Part shown: positions 1 through 6,881 of the stretch, piece by piece | Numbering within the stretch: position 1 is the stretch's first letter | Layout: the number at the start of each line of letters is the position of its first letter | Notes under the pieces: model-generated | The model's input: only the letters and a program-made list of their open reading frames with translations | Databases searched by the model: none | Told to the model about the DNA's origin: nothing | DNA from: Prochlorococcus sp. AG-347-E03 | Lineage (GTDB): Bacteria > Cyanobacteriota > Cyanobacteriia > PCC-6307 > Cyanobiaceae | Reading direction: 5' to 3' | Assembly (NCBI GenBank): GCA_003279115.1 | Contig: QCBG01000006.1 | Location: 25,778-89,777, forward strand | DNA: 64,000 nucleotides | Position numbers and translations under genes: made by a program

Positions 1-2
1 GA

Positions 3-89
3 TTTTATGATCTATGGTCAGTAATTGATAAATTAAGAATCGGTGCAATCTATGCCGTTATACTCGAAGCATTTAAATTAGGATCTTAA
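3..89 (+). CDS. C-terminal end of an unidentified protein (partial)
   Basis: An open frame enters from the left edge and ends at TAA 87-89. The visible tail reads about 28 residues with a Trp and a hydrophobic stretch, ending IYAVILEAFKLGS. It stops 3 bases before the convergent rpmF stop, the tight packing typical of this genome. The tail is too short to assign a family, and no function is proposed. Confidence 0.5.
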   Translation, partial: FYDLWSVIDKLRIGAIYAVILEAFKLGS

Positions 90-92
90 AAG

Positions 93-266
93 CTACTCTT
101 CTTCTTCTTCTTCTTCAATAGGATAAACAAATCCTTGAGCTTTCCCAGTTAAAACTGATTTACCTAAAGATATAGCTTTCTGAGCTGCTATTGCTGCTTT
201 TCCTTTCCAAACAGCGTGTCTTTGGTTCCTTTTGCTCTTTGATTTTTTCTTCTTTGGTACAGCCAT
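93..266 (-). CDS. rpmF: 50S ribosomal protein L32
   Basis: A 57-residue structural protein of the large ribosomal subunit. It begins [20 protein letters not shown], the conserved basic N-terminus of bacterial L32, and is the normal size for the family. The C-terminus is a run of seven Glu encoded by a GAA/CTT microsatellite (about 97-116), an acidic tail that could vary in length between strains. ATG start at 264-266. It is transcribed divergently from the FtsH-like gene; an AT-rich TATATTATTATAT stretch just upstream on the minus strand may hold its -10 region. Family assignment is secure. Confidence 0.95.
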   Translation of the reverse strand: MAVPKKKKSKSKRNQRHAVWKGKAAIAAQKAISLGKSVLTGKAQGFVYPIEEEEEEE

Positions 267-397
267 TCTGTGTATTTATTTCCATATAATAATATAACCT
301 TTAACTGGTTATCTCCAAAACTTTTGAGTATATTTTGTTTATATACGTCAATTTTTTAAATAAGCATATATGCTTTATTAATCACTTATAAAGATTA

Positions 398-2152
398 GTG
401 TTTAGATCAAAATTCTCATATTCAGATTCTAAATCGAGTTATTCGGATCTTCTGGAAGATATTGAGATGGGAAAAATAGAATCAATATTTTTCTATCCAA
501 GGCAGAGAGAAATTGATGTTCTGTATAAAAATGGCGATAAATTTAAAATACCCATCCTTTACAACGATCAATTAATCCTTGAAAAGGCTACTGAAAATAA
601 AATAGATCTTACAATTTACAATAGTAGAAAAGAAGCCTCAGCTGCTAATTCATTTGCTTCAATAAGTCTTTTCCTGATTTTCATATTAGCTATAGTCTTA
701 ATCTTGAGAAGCACATCGAAATTGGCTTCCAGAGCTTTTGGTTTTACCAAAAATCAAGCTAAATTTGTAACTATTGATGATGTAGAAACGAGATTTGATG
801 ATGTAGCTGGCGTCCCTGAAGCCGCTGAGGAATTAAAAGAGGTAATAACATTTTTGAAAGAACCAAAGAAATTTGAAAATCTTGGAGCAAAAGTTCCTAA
901 GGGAGTTCTTCTAATAGGCCCACCAGGAACAGGTAAAACATTATTAGCTAAAGCAATTGCTGGTGAATCAGGAGTGCCTTTTCTCTCAATATCGGCATCA
1001 GAGTTTGTAGAACTTTTTGTTGGTGTTGGAGCAAGCCGAGTTCGTGATCTTTTCTCTAAGGCTAAGGAAAAATCTCCTTGTATAATTTTCATTGATGAAA
1101 TTGATTCCATTGGTAGGCAAAGAGGGTCTGGAATCGGAGGTGGAAATGATGAAAGAGAACAAACTCTTAATCAGCTTCTAACTGAATTAGATGGTTTTGC
1201 TGATAATTCTGGGATTATTGTTTTAGCAGCAACAAATAGACCAGATATTTTGGATGCAGCATTATTAAGACCAGGTAGATTTGATAGGAAAATTGAAGTA
1301 ATGCTTCCAGATTTAGATGGAAGAAAAAAAATTCTTTCAGTTCACTCACTTTCCAAACCACTTTCAAGCGATGTTGATTTAGGATATTGGGCTTCTAGAA
1401 CAGTTGGATTTTCGGGAGCAGATCTTGCAAACTTGATGAATGAAAGTGCTATTCACTGTGCAAGAGACGAATCCAAATTAATCACTGATCTTCATATAGA
1501 AAATGCTCTTGATAAAATTACCATTGGCCTAAGAAGCTCATTAATAACTTCTCCTAATATGAAAAAAATTATTGCTTATAACGAAGTAGGTAGAGCAATT
1601 GTATCTGCTGTGAGAAATGGAATTGAATCAGTCGATAAAATTACGATTTTACCCAGATCTGGATCTATAGGAGGATATACAAAAATATGCCCTGACGAAG
1701 ATGTAATTTCTAGTGGATTGATTTCAAAAAAATTATTATTTTCAAAAATTGAAATTGCTCTAGCTGGAAGAGCAGCAGAAACGATAGTTTTTGGTGAAGG
1801 TGAAATTACACAATGCTCCATAAATGATATCTCTTATGCGACAAATATCGTAAGGGAAATGGTTACAAAATATGGATTTTCAATTATTGGTCCAATTTCA
1901 ATGGATTCTGATAATAATGAAATGTATTTAGGAGATGGATTATTTAGAAGAAAGCCTCTCATAGCAGAAAATACCAGTTCTAGAATAGATAATGAAATTA
2001 TAAATATTTCTAAAATTTCATTAAATAATTCAATAAAAATATTGAAAAAAAATAGAGCCTTACTAGATAAATTAGTTGATATTCTTTTAAATCAAGAAAT
2101 TATAGATAAAAAAGTTTTTAAATTAACAACTTCTAAATTGTTGAAAGTTTGA
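398..2152 (+). CDS. ftsH: FtsH-like AAA+ membrane protein, protease-dead (FtsHi-like)
   Basis: Homolog of the membrane ATP-dependent zinc metalloprotease FtsH, 584 residues. Seen: an N-terminal domain (15-75) resembling the FtsH lumenal/periplasmic domain, one hydrophobic segment (about 86-103), Walker A GPPGTGKT (174-181), Walker B IIFIDE (229-234), and the second region of homology ending RPGRFDR (to 297). The protease zinc motif HEXXH is replaced by NEVGR (395-399), so both zinc His are lost and the catalytic Glu is kept; the distal Asp in SINDISYAT is also kept. The usual first transmembrane helix is missing: an in-frame TAA lies 9 bases before the GTG start and no ATG exists upstream. 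Inference: an ATP-driven unfoldase or chaperone subunit without proteolysis, possibly partnering an active FtsH, like plant FtsHi proteins. Confidence 0.85.
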   Translation: MFRSKFSYSDSKSSYSDLLEDIEMGKIESIFFYPRQREIDVLYKNGDKFKIPILYNDQLILEKATENKIDLTIYNSRKEASAANSFASISLFLIFILAIVLILRSTSKLASRAFGFTKNQAKFVTIDDVETRFDDVAGVPEAAEELKEVITFLKEPKKFENLGAKVPKGVLLIGPPGTGKTLLAKAIAGESGVPFLSISASEFVELFVGVGASRVRDLFSKAKEKSPCIIFIDEIDSIGRQRGSGIGGGNDEREQTLNQLLTELDGFADNSGIIVLAATNRPDILDAALLRPGRFDRKIEVMLPDLDGRKKILSVHSLSKPLSSDVDLGYWASRTVGFSGADLANLMNESAIHCARDESKLITDLHIENALDKITIGLRSSLITSPNMKKIIAYNEVGRAIVSAVRNGIESVDKITILPRSGSIGGYTKICPDEDVISSGLISKKLLFSKIEIALAGRAAETIVFGEGEITQCSINDISYATNIVREMVTKYGFSIIGPISMDSDNNEMYLGDGLFRRKPLIAENTSSRIDNEIINISKISLNNSIKILKKNRALLDKLVDILLNQEIIDKKVFKLTTSKLLKV

Positions 2153-2184
2153 TTTTATTGCTTTAAATTAAAAAAAATATTTTC

Positions 2185-2937
2185 TTGATAATTAAAAACA
2201 ATACAAAGAAGTTATTAGTTACACTTTCATTTTTACTTATTTTTCCATTTGTACAAAAACAATGGTTAAATTTGTATTCACTAAATATTAATGATATTTC
2301 CTTTTATTCAATCCTTTACTATTTGAGCGGAGCAATATGCCCATCTTTGGTGTATATAAACTCTCTTAAAAACTATACATACTATAATTTTACTAAGGAT
2401 AAAATTCATAGTATAAAAATAATTAAAGGAAAAAGATTATTATTCTTAGTAGCAATAAATTTAATATTTCTCTCTTACTTAATAACTGATTATATGTATA
2501 TAAATTTTGATCTTTTATTTAATTTATTTCTTCAAGGAATTAATGTACCAAAACCGGATATTCCACAGTTAAGTTTTTTCATATTTTTAATTTCTATCCT
2601 ATTAATTTTTAAGAAATCTAAGGTTCTGTTAAAAAAAATAATATTGGTAAATTTTGTTTTGATTTCTCTCTATCTTTGGCATCTTCAAATTAATAATATT
2701 AGTGTTGATCATCAGTTTCATATTTATAAATATTCTGGTTTAAATGACTTAAATTTAATTAATCTTTTTATCCTAGTCGCCATAGAAATTTCCTTTTATA
2801 CGTGGTCCTTTCTATCATATAAAACTAATTTGAGCGATTGGATCGTGCCCAAACCTCAAAAAGGGGATGTAATCCCTTTTTTGAATATATCTATTTTTTA
2901 TTTTTTTATAATTATTTACTACTCAATGCTTACTTAA
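2185..2937 (+). CDS. Unknown polytopic membrane protein
   Basis: 250 residues, very rich in Ile, Leu, Phe and Tyr, with about six or seven hydrophobic segments (near 8-24, 38-57, 83-102, 126-141, 149-166, 187-210, 230-248), so an integral membrane protein. I do not recognise the family and see no catalytic motif. The only usable start is TTG at 2185, 32 bases after the FtsH-like gene, so it may be co-transcribed with it. Its last 27 codons contain a strong terminator-like hairpin (2858-2882), and it ends 15 bases before the convergent peroxiredoxin stop. Function unknown. Confidence 0.6.
   Translation: MIIKNNTKKLLVTLSFLLIFPFVQKQWLNLYSLNINDISFYSILYYLSGAICPSLVYINSLKNYTYYNFTKDKIHSIKIIKGKRLLFLVAINLIFLSYLITDYMYINFDLLFNLFLQGINVPKPDIPQLSFFIFLISILLIFKKSKVLLKKIILVNFVLISLYLWHLQINNISVDHQFHIYKYSGLNDLNLINLFILVAIEISFYTWSFLSYKTNLSDWIVPKPQKGDVIPFLNISIFYFFIIIYYSMLT
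2858..2882. terminator. Bidirectional terminator-like hairpin inside a coding region
   Basis: An A5-G4 run is followed about three bases later by its near-complement C3-T6, giving a stem of about ten pairs with one bulged G, flanked by A/T tracts on both sides. Read on the minus strand it lies about 70 bases past the peroxiredoxin stop and ends in a T run, so it is the best Rho-independent terminator candidate for that gene. On the plus strand it falls within the last codons of the membrane protein. Confidence 0.6.
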
Positions 2938-2952
2938 ATGTTTCTAATTCTT

Positions 2953-3537
2953 CTATAGTGCAGAAAAATATTCCTTACTACCTTTGGGATCCTCTAACAT
3001 TGTTTTCTCCCCAGGGGTCCAGTTTGCTGGACATACTTCATCGGGGTTTGCCGCAACGTATTGATAACCTTGAAGAATCCTTAGCGTTTCATCAACATTT
3101 CTACCTACAGGAGCCTTGTTAACAGTTGTATGCATAACTACTCCTTCAGGATTGATAAGAAATAAACCTCTATCAGCCTCCCCATCATCATTTAGAACAT
3201 TGTAAGCCTGGCAAATTTCTCTTTTTAAGTCAGAAACTAAAGGATAGTTAATATCACCTATACCACCTTCATTTCTTGGGGTTTGTATCCAAGCTAAATG
3301 ACAGTGTTTGCTATCAACTGATACCCCAAGTATTTCCGTATTAAGTGCCGAGAAATCTTGGTATCTATCACTAAATGCAGTGATTTCAGTTGGACATACA
3401 AATGTAAAATCTAGTGGGTAAAAGAATAGAACAACCCATTTACCTCTTAGACCTGAAAGTGTAATCTCCTTAAACTCTTGATCATATACTGCTGTAGCAC
3501 TAAAGTCTGGTGCTTCTTGGCCAACTCTTAAGCTCAT
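2953..3537 (-). CDS. Typical 2-Cys peroxiredoxin (thioredoxin peroxidase)
   Basis: Reduces hydrogen peroxide and alkyl hydroperoxides with electrons from thioredoxin; a soluble decameric enzyme in the family. 194 residues, full length. Peroxidatic Cys48 lies in DFTFVCPTE, resolving Cys169 in EVCPANW. A GGIG motif (91-94) and a C-terminal YF (190-191) match the two features associated with overoxidation-sensitive (regulatable) 2-Cys peroxiredoxins, as in chloroplasts and eukaryotes. ATG start with AAGGAC a few bases upstream. It has its own promoter candidate (3591-3620) and a hairpin terminator at 2858-2882, so it is probably monocistronic. Confidence 0.95.
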   Translation of the reverse strand: MSLRVGQEAPDFSATAVYDQEFKEITLSGLRGKWVVLFFYPLDFTFVCPTEITAFSDRYQDFSALNTEILGVSVDSKHCHLAWIQTPRNEGGIGDINYPLVSDLKREICQAYNVLNDDGEADRGLFLINPEGVVMHTTVNKAPVGRNVDETLRILQGYQYVAANPDEVCPANWTPGEKTMLEDPKGSKEYFSAL

Positions 3538-3590
3538 GAAAAAATTTGTCCTTATTTAAATTATGTATGGTCTGAATGACCGTAATTAGT

Positions 3591-3620
3591 ATTATAATTT
3601 TATTGATAATGAATTAGCAA
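3591..3620 (-). promoter_or_regulatory. Putative sigma70-type promoter for the peroxiredoxin gene
   Basis: On the minus strand, TTGCTA (3615-3620) and a perfect TATAAT (3591-3596) are separated by 18 bases, with the -10 box 53 bases upstream of the peroxiredoxin ATG. Consensus match and spacing are good, but AT-rich DNA produces such matches by chance. Confidence 0.4.
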
Positions 3621-3636
3621 GTTTTTTTTTAATTCA

Positions 3637-3762
3637 ATGAAATGGCACTATTCCTTTACTAAGAAATTTACAATTTTGAATCACAATAAACTTTTAAAAA
3701 ATCTCAAAAAGGAGTTAATTAAATATCCCATTAACAGGATTGATAATAAAAATTCGAATTAA
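3637..3762 (+). CDS. Putative very small basic protein (41 aa)
   Basis: ATG-initiated 41-codon frame, protein MKWHYSFTKKFTILNHNKLL and on to NKNSN, strongly basic (many Lys) with no membrane segment. It occupies the otherwise empty 300-base gap between the peroxiredoxin and the next small gene. There is no clear ribosome binding site. I do not recognise a family. Small Lys-rich proteins of this kind are common in Prochlorococcus, but a chance open frame cannot be excluded. Confidence 0.35.
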   Translation: MKWHYSFTKKFTILNHNKLLKNLKKELIKYPINRIDNKNSN

Positions 3763-3837
3763 AAGAAATTTTATTTTATTTAAGATTCCTTAAAATTTTC
3801 CTCTCTATAATTAGAAAAATTTCTAGTAATTTTAATT

Positions 3838-3996
3838 ATGGCTAAATATATTGAAAGACTAAAGGAAAAAGTTAAAATAAAAAAATTTGATTCTAATCAG
3901 CCAATTGGAGCTTGGATTTTCGTTGTAATTTTGAATATAGTTGGATTTGCGGGTTATTTTTACTTAAAGGTAAATCATATACAACTAGGCAATTAA
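3838..3996 (+). CDS. Small single-pass membrane protein (52 aa)
   Basis: MAKYIERLKEKVKIKKF is a basic amphipathic start followed by a hydrophobic helix (about residues 24-43, GAWIFVVILNIVGFAGYFYL) and a short polar tail. Positive residues before the helix predict N-in, C-out topology. TATAATTAG about 28 bases upstream could serve as a -10 box. It ends 4 bases before the convergent 73-residue gene. It lacks the ExxNxR chlorophyll-binding motif, so it is not a high-light-inducible protein. Function unknown. Confidence 0.55.
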   Translation: MAKYIERLKEKVKIKKFDSNQPIGAWIFVVILNIVGFAGYFYLKVNHIQLGN

Positions 3997-4000
3997 AAAC

Positions 4001-4222
4001 TTATCTTATTTCCTTCTTAATAGAGCGACAAAAATTTTTTAATCTTTCTTTTCTCGTTAAGTCAGGTAAAGTCCAAATTGATTCTGTTTCAGGTAAAGGA
4101 TCTTTGCTCCATTCTTTGAATTCTTCCATTATCGAAGCATTATTTAATTTTGATGTATACTTTTTTCGTTTTTTTAAATATTTTCTTATCACTGCTAGAT
4201 TTGCCTCAATATATTCCGTCAT
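4001..4222 (-). CDS. Hypothetical protein (73 aa)
   Basis: Protein starts MTEYIEANLAVIRKYLKKRKKY and contains EEFKEWSKDPLPETESIWTL; mostly helical and polar, basic at both ends, soluble. ATG start. A longer plus-strand frame (3912-4235) overlaps it, but that one is Phe-rich, starts inside the preceding gene and looks like an antisense shadow. Family not recognised; the balanced composition and conserved-looking Pro/Trp motif favour this strand. Confidence 0.55.
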   Translation of the reverse strand: MTEYIEANLAVIRKYLKKRKKYTSKLNNASIMEEFKEWSKDPLPETESIWTLPDLTRKERLKNFCRSIKKEIR

Positions 4223-4286
4223 AATAAATACTTAAGTCTTATATTAATTTATCATCTAGCAAGTTCTACTTTAAAGAAAAGATTAA

Positions 4287-4457
4287 TTAGACATTTTGAA
4301 CTGCTTGAAAAAGTCCAAATGAATAACTCCCAATTAGGATCCAACCAAGGACACTTGAGATTATTGTTGATCTTCTATTATGTCTTCTGAGAGCTGATTC
4401 AATCATCTCATTTACTTCATCTCTATTAAGATATTCTTCTCTAGAGTCTTTTTTCAT
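4287..4457 (-). CDS. Small membrane-anchored protein (56 aa)
   Basis: MKKDSREEYLNRDEVNEMIE forms a charged N-terminal helix of about 30 residues, followed by one transmembrane segment (about 32-50, IISSVLGWILIGSYSFGLF) and a short tail. The many Arg before the membrane helix (RRHNRR) predict a cytoplasmic N-terminus. ATG start. Not recognised; the soluble helix-plus-anchor architecture suggests a membrane-tethered partner of another protein. Confidence 0.55.
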   Translation of the reverse strand: MKKDSREEYLNRDEVNEMIESALRRHNRRSTIISSVLGWILIGSYSFGLFQAVQNV

Positions 4458-4630
4458 TTTTTTATTTTTCTTTTTACGATAAACGAATTTATAAGAAAGT
4501 GAGCATAAGATTTTTTATTTACGATAAGGGTTTTATACTTGATGATTATATAAATATTTTTAAATTTAGCATTAAATATATTATGAAATTTTAAGAGTAA
4601 TTTTTTAAATTTTAAGATAAAGTATTTGAA

Positions 4631-4819
4631 TTGAAGGACTATAGCTTTTCTATACAAAAAATGAATATTAATGATAAATCTGTTTTAGAAATGCTTAATA
4701 AACTTATTGCTATTGATAGGCTGAATAAAACTCAAATTCTTCAAATGGTGAATTTAGTTTCAATATCAAATGATATCAATGATTTAAAGGATAATTTGAA
4801 ATGGGAAAGTTCTAAATAA
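4631..4819 (+). CDS. Hypothetical small protein (52-62 aa)
   Basis: Helical, charged protein with KSVLEMLNKLIAIDRLNKTQ and a C-terminal DLKDNLKWESSK. Either TTG 4631 (62 residues) or ATG 4661 (52 residues) could be the start; neither has an obvious Shine-Dalgarno, and I favour the ATG because the residues before it are unremarkable. No membrane segment, no recognised domain. Its leucine pattern could support a short coiled coil. Confidence 0.45.
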   Translation: MKDYSFSIQKMNINDKSVLEMLNKLIAIDRLNKTQILQMVNLVSISNDINDLKDNLKWESSK

Positions 4820-4943
4820 TTTTATAAAAATATTTAAAAACAAAAAATTATTTTTTGATTATTATGAATTCTTGAAATATAAATAAGAGAAAATGACTGT
4901 CTAAGTAATTAATAAAGAGTTTGATAAATTATTTATATGAATT

Positions 4944-5117
4944 TCAAATAAATTGTGGATAGTTATTTTTATTAAAAGAAACTTCCTCTTGATTACTATA
5001 ATCAAATGTTGTTTTCTTATCCTTGCTAAATGATTTAATTAATATTGTAGAAGTGATAATTATTATTAATATGATCAGTAAATCTCCAACAGTAATCCCT
5101 CTCTCCTTAAGATTCAT
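4944..5117 (-). CDS. Small single-pass membrane protein (57 aa)
   Basis: MNLKERGITVGDLLIILIII leads into a strongly hydrophobic helix (about residues 11-28) followed by a polar tail rich in Lys, Asn and Gln (KDKKTTFDYSNQEEVSF). ATG start; its 5' side shares a 160-base intergenic space with the divergent gene at 5280. Not recognised, no cofactor motif. It may be another member of the small membrane proteins found in this zone. Confidence 0.5.
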   Translation of the reverse strand: MNLKERGITVGDLLIILIIIITSTILIKSFSKDKKTTFDYSNQEEVSFNKNNYPQFI

Positions 5118-5279
5118 AATAAAGTATATATTCTGTTTAAATATAGCCTTATTTATTTAATAAACTTATATTTTTTACAAACATGCTAAAAATTTATATT
5201 AAGGAAATATAAAAAGAATATAAAAATATTAAGACTATAATCTTTTGAATCATATAAAAAAAATAGATAAATTATTTAT

Positions 5280-5459
5280 ATGGAAGTCCAAAAAAAAATT
5301 AATAGTTCTAACAATCCTAATTTTTTCTCTAGTGAGATGATTATCACAAAAAAATCTCTTAACGAAAATCAACTCAAATTAACTTATCAAAAACAGTTAA
5401 TCTCAGATTTAGATTATAAGCACAAGGAATGGTCAAAATCTATTGATAGTAAGTTTTAA
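5280..5459 (+). CDS. Hypothetical small protein (59 aa)
   Basis: Starts MEVQKKINSSNNPNFFSSEM; polar, basic, with QLKLTYQKQLISDLDYKHKE in the middle and no membrane helix. ATG start embedded in an AT palindrome. The last 4 bases overlap the end of the convergent 50-residue gene. No family recognised. A pI near neutral-basic and high Lys/Asn content fit the local composition. Confidence 0.45.
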   Translation: MEVQKKINSSNNPNFFSSEMIITKKSLNENQLKLTYQKQLISDLDYKHKEWSKSIDSKF

Positions 5460-5608
5460 AAGCTTTCGTTGATTATATTTAAAAGTCTATTCCTCTTGTT
5501 TGTATTTTTCTCTTCCCAATGAAGTGTTACTTCATCATTAATGACAGGTTTCGCTTCATAAGCTAGATACCAAAGAATCAATCCTACTGGAAATATTAAA
5601 ATATGCAT
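5456..5608 (-). CDS. Small membrane-anchored protein (50 aa)
   Basis: MHILIFPVGLILWYLAYEAK is an N-terminal hydrophobic helix, followed by a charged tail (DEVTLHWEEKNTNKRNRLLN). It may be a signal anchor with the tail outside or inside; charge bias (few positives before, many after) suggests the tail stays cytoplasmic. The start region abuts the dyad operator of the divergent RHH gene (5645-5673), so both genes could be controlled together. Confidence 0.45.
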   Translation of the reverse strand: MHILIFPVGLILWYLAYEAKPVINDEVTLHWEEKNTNKRNRLLNIINESF

Positions 5609-5644
5609 AGCAAAAATTAGTTGACTTAAATCAAATATAGTGCA

Positions 5645-5673
5645 ACACTTGTATTGTGCAAGTGTGACACTAA
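5645..5673. promoter_or_regulatory. Candidate operator/dyad upstream of the RHH regulator
   Basis: ACACTTG (5645-5651) and its exact reverse complement CAAGTGT (5659-5665) form a 7-base dyad with a 7-base spacer, directly followed by GTGTGACACTAA (5662-5673). The block ends 13 bases before the RHH gene ATG at 5687 and lies between it and the divergent gene at 5608. Ribbon-helix-helix proteins commonly bind such dyads and repress their own genes; that this one does so is inference. Confidence 0.4.
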
Positions 5674-6061
5674 TTTTTATTTAATTATGCCCTCTCCGAG
5701 GAAAAGAATTGGTTTTTTGCCAAGTGAAGAAGTTCATGAAATTATTGAAAAATTGTGCACAGCTAATGAATATAGTCAGTCAAAAGTCACAGGTTTATTG
5801 GTCGAAGAAGCATTGAGGTCTCGAGGAGTATTAAATGAAACTTTTGGTCCGGATTCAAATATAAAAAATGATTTTATCAATTTTTCCTTTGTAAAAGAAA
5901 CATTCTCTAAAGATAAATTCCCAGTTAATGGGGAAGAATTTAAAATTAATAAAAAAGTATTATCTGATGATATCAAAATGATTCATGAATTTATTGAGTT
6001 TAAGTTTTTTAAGGAAGTAATGAAGCAAAATAATAATCTTTTTGAATAGTTAGTGTCACAC
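5662..6061. repeat. 12-base inverted repeat flanking the RHH gene
   Basis: GTGTGACACTAA at 5662-5673 is matched exactly by its reverse complement TTAGTGTCACAC at 6050-6061. The left arm is in the promoter region and the right arm begins at the base after the stop codon, so the arms frame the gene precisely. The arms are relatively GC-rich for this genome. They could be paired operators, ends of a miniature mobile unit, or chance. Confidence 0.5.
5687..6049 (+). CDS. Ribbon-helix-helix (CopG/MetJ-type) DNA-binding protein
   Basis: 120 residues from ATG 5687; a longer frame from TTG 5654 would run through the operator-like dyad and is less likely. The N-terminal 45 residues (PRKRIGFLPSEEVHEIIEKL, then YSQSKVTGLLVEEALRSRG) have the strand-helix-helix layout of RHH regulators, with the basic beta strand KRIGF expected to contact DNA. 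The rest (about 50-120) is acidic and Phe-rich with no recognised domain, perhaps for partner or ligand binding. The gene is bracketed by a 12-base inverted repeat. No toxin-like partner lies next to it, so an antitoxin role is not supported. Confidence 0.65.
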   Translation: MPSPRKRIGFLPSEEVHEIIEKLCTANEYSQSKVTGLLVEEALRSRGVLNETFGPDSNIKNDFINFSFVKETFSKDKFPVNGEEFKINKKVLSDDIKMIHEFIEFKFFKEVMKQNNNLFE

Positions 6062-6188
6062 CTCTAATGTTTATATGACATTGCTTTTCAATAAACTTTA
6101 GAAATTAAGTAATAATAAATGTTTATGTTACTTTTTCTAATCAACTTCTTAAAGAGGGATCGTAAAATAAATTAAATCTTTAGAATTC

Positions 6189-6229
6189 AGCGGACTAAAT
6201 CCTCGTGGAGATATGAACCTTAGCCCGCT
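6189..6229 (+). ncRNA. Putative structured RNA or hairpin element in a 258-base gap
   Basis: AGCGGACTAA (6189-6198) pairs with TTAGCCCGCT (6220-6229) over nine of ten positions, closing a loop that itself contains TCC/GGA pairing. It is the most GC-rich segment of the gap between the RHH gene and the next small gene. Followed by TTTAAAAAAG rather than a clean T run, so it is not a standard terminator. Strand is a guess. Small non-coding RNAs (Yfr family) are common in such Prochlorococcus gaps, but I do not recognise this one. Confidence 0.3.
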
Positions 6230-6319
6230 TTAAAAAAGTAGCAATAAATAAATATAAATACAATAAAAATGTTAATTTACGTTTGATCTAAAATTGGAAT
6301 ATTAAAGCTCTAAATCTAA

Positions 6320-6472
6320 ATGACAGTAACTGAATTAAATGAAGACACACAAGATCAAATAAGTGATCTTCTTGAAAATCTTCAGTATATAGAGAAACTT
6401 AAAAATAAAGATATGCGAATTTTACTTGATAAGATAGTCAGAAAATATGGAGGAAAAGTAGTAAATAAATGA
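6320..6472 (+). CDS. Hypothetical small protein (50 aa), coupled to the thioredoxin-like gene
   Basis: MTVTELNEDTQDQISDLLEN continues into a helical charged segment (LQYIEKLKNKDMRILLDKIV) and ends RKYGGKVVNK. ATG start; its TGA overlaps the ATG of the next gene in an ATGA arrangement, so the two are almost certainly translated together. No membrane segment or family recognised. The helical heptad spacing of Leu/Ile could form a coiled coil. Confidence 0.55.
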   Translation: MTVTELNEDTQDQISDLLENLQYIEKLKNKDMRILLDKIVRKYGGKVVNK

Positions 6473-6858
6473 AACGCTTATTAATCCCTCTATTTGCTTT
6501 TCTTACTTTACCAAATGCTGTTCTTAGCAACCATTTGTATAGTCAAAGAAAAATTATAGTCACTTCAGAAAGCACCAAGGAATCTATCGAGTTAGCAAAA
6601 TACCTTAATGATAAGGGTGTTGTTAAATATTCAGCATATTGGTGTCCTAATTGCCTTAATCAAAGTGAACTATTTGGTAAGCAAGCTTATAAAGAACTTA
6701 ATGTTGTTGAATGTGCAAGAGATGGCATAAATAGTCAAACCCAATTATGCATTGATAAAAAAATCCAAGGTTTTCCTACTTGGGAAATAAATGGAAAGTT
6801 AATTTTAGGTGTACTTTCACTAAATGATTTATCTAAGTTAACTGGATTTAAGAATTAA
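6469..6858 (+). CDS. Secreted thioredoxin-like protein (VKOR thioredoxin-domain type)
   Basis: 129 residues. Residues 1-20 (MKRLLIPLFAFLTLPNAVLS) form a signal peptide, so the mature protein is in the lumen or periplasm. YSAYWCPNCLNQSELFGKQA holds a CPNC redox motif (Cys59, Cys62); GFPTWEINGK supplies the thioredoxin cis-Pro region. Two more Cys (in VVECARDG and QLCIDKK) are characteristic of the thioredoxin domain fused to VKOR in cyanobacteria. Here the domain stands alone without VKOR membrane helices. Likely role: disulfide formation or exchange in exported proteins, perhaps with a VKOR encoded elsewhere (inference). Confidence 0.75.
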   Translation: MKRLLIPLFAFLTLPNAVLSNHLYSQRKIIVTSESTKESIELAKYLNDKGVVKYSAYWCPNCLNQSELFGKQAYKELNVVECARDGINSQTQLCIDKKIQGFPTWEINGKLILGVLSLNDLSKLTGFKN

Positions 6859-6881
6859 TGAACAAGTAAGAAGATTATTGG

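Noticed and set aside
97..116. CTT microsatellite near the start of the window
   Set aside because: It is the coding sequence of the poly-Glu tail of L32, not an intergenic repeat.
2838..3122. Plus-strand frame across the membrane protein end and the peroxiredoxin gene
   Set aside because: It crosses the convergent terminator and is antisense to the well-supported peroxiredoxin gene.
3912..4235. Plus-strand frame of 107 codons overlapping the 73-residue minus-strand gene
   Set aside because: It starts inside the preceding 52-residue gene, is Phe/Ser-rich like a reversed coding sequence, and the minus-strand protein has better composition and a proper ATG.
4923..5282. 17-base exact direct repeat GATAAATTATTTATATG at 4923-4939 and 5266-5282
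   Set aside because: Almost pure A/T and partly palindromic; identical stretches of this kind are expected by chance in a genome this AT-rich, so I give it no functional claim.
5687..6049. RHH gene as the antitoxin of a toxin-antitoxin pair
   Set aside because: No small toxin-like gene (RelE, PIN, HicA, Fic) is adjacent on the same strand; the flanking genes are a divergent anchored small protein and a 258-base gap.
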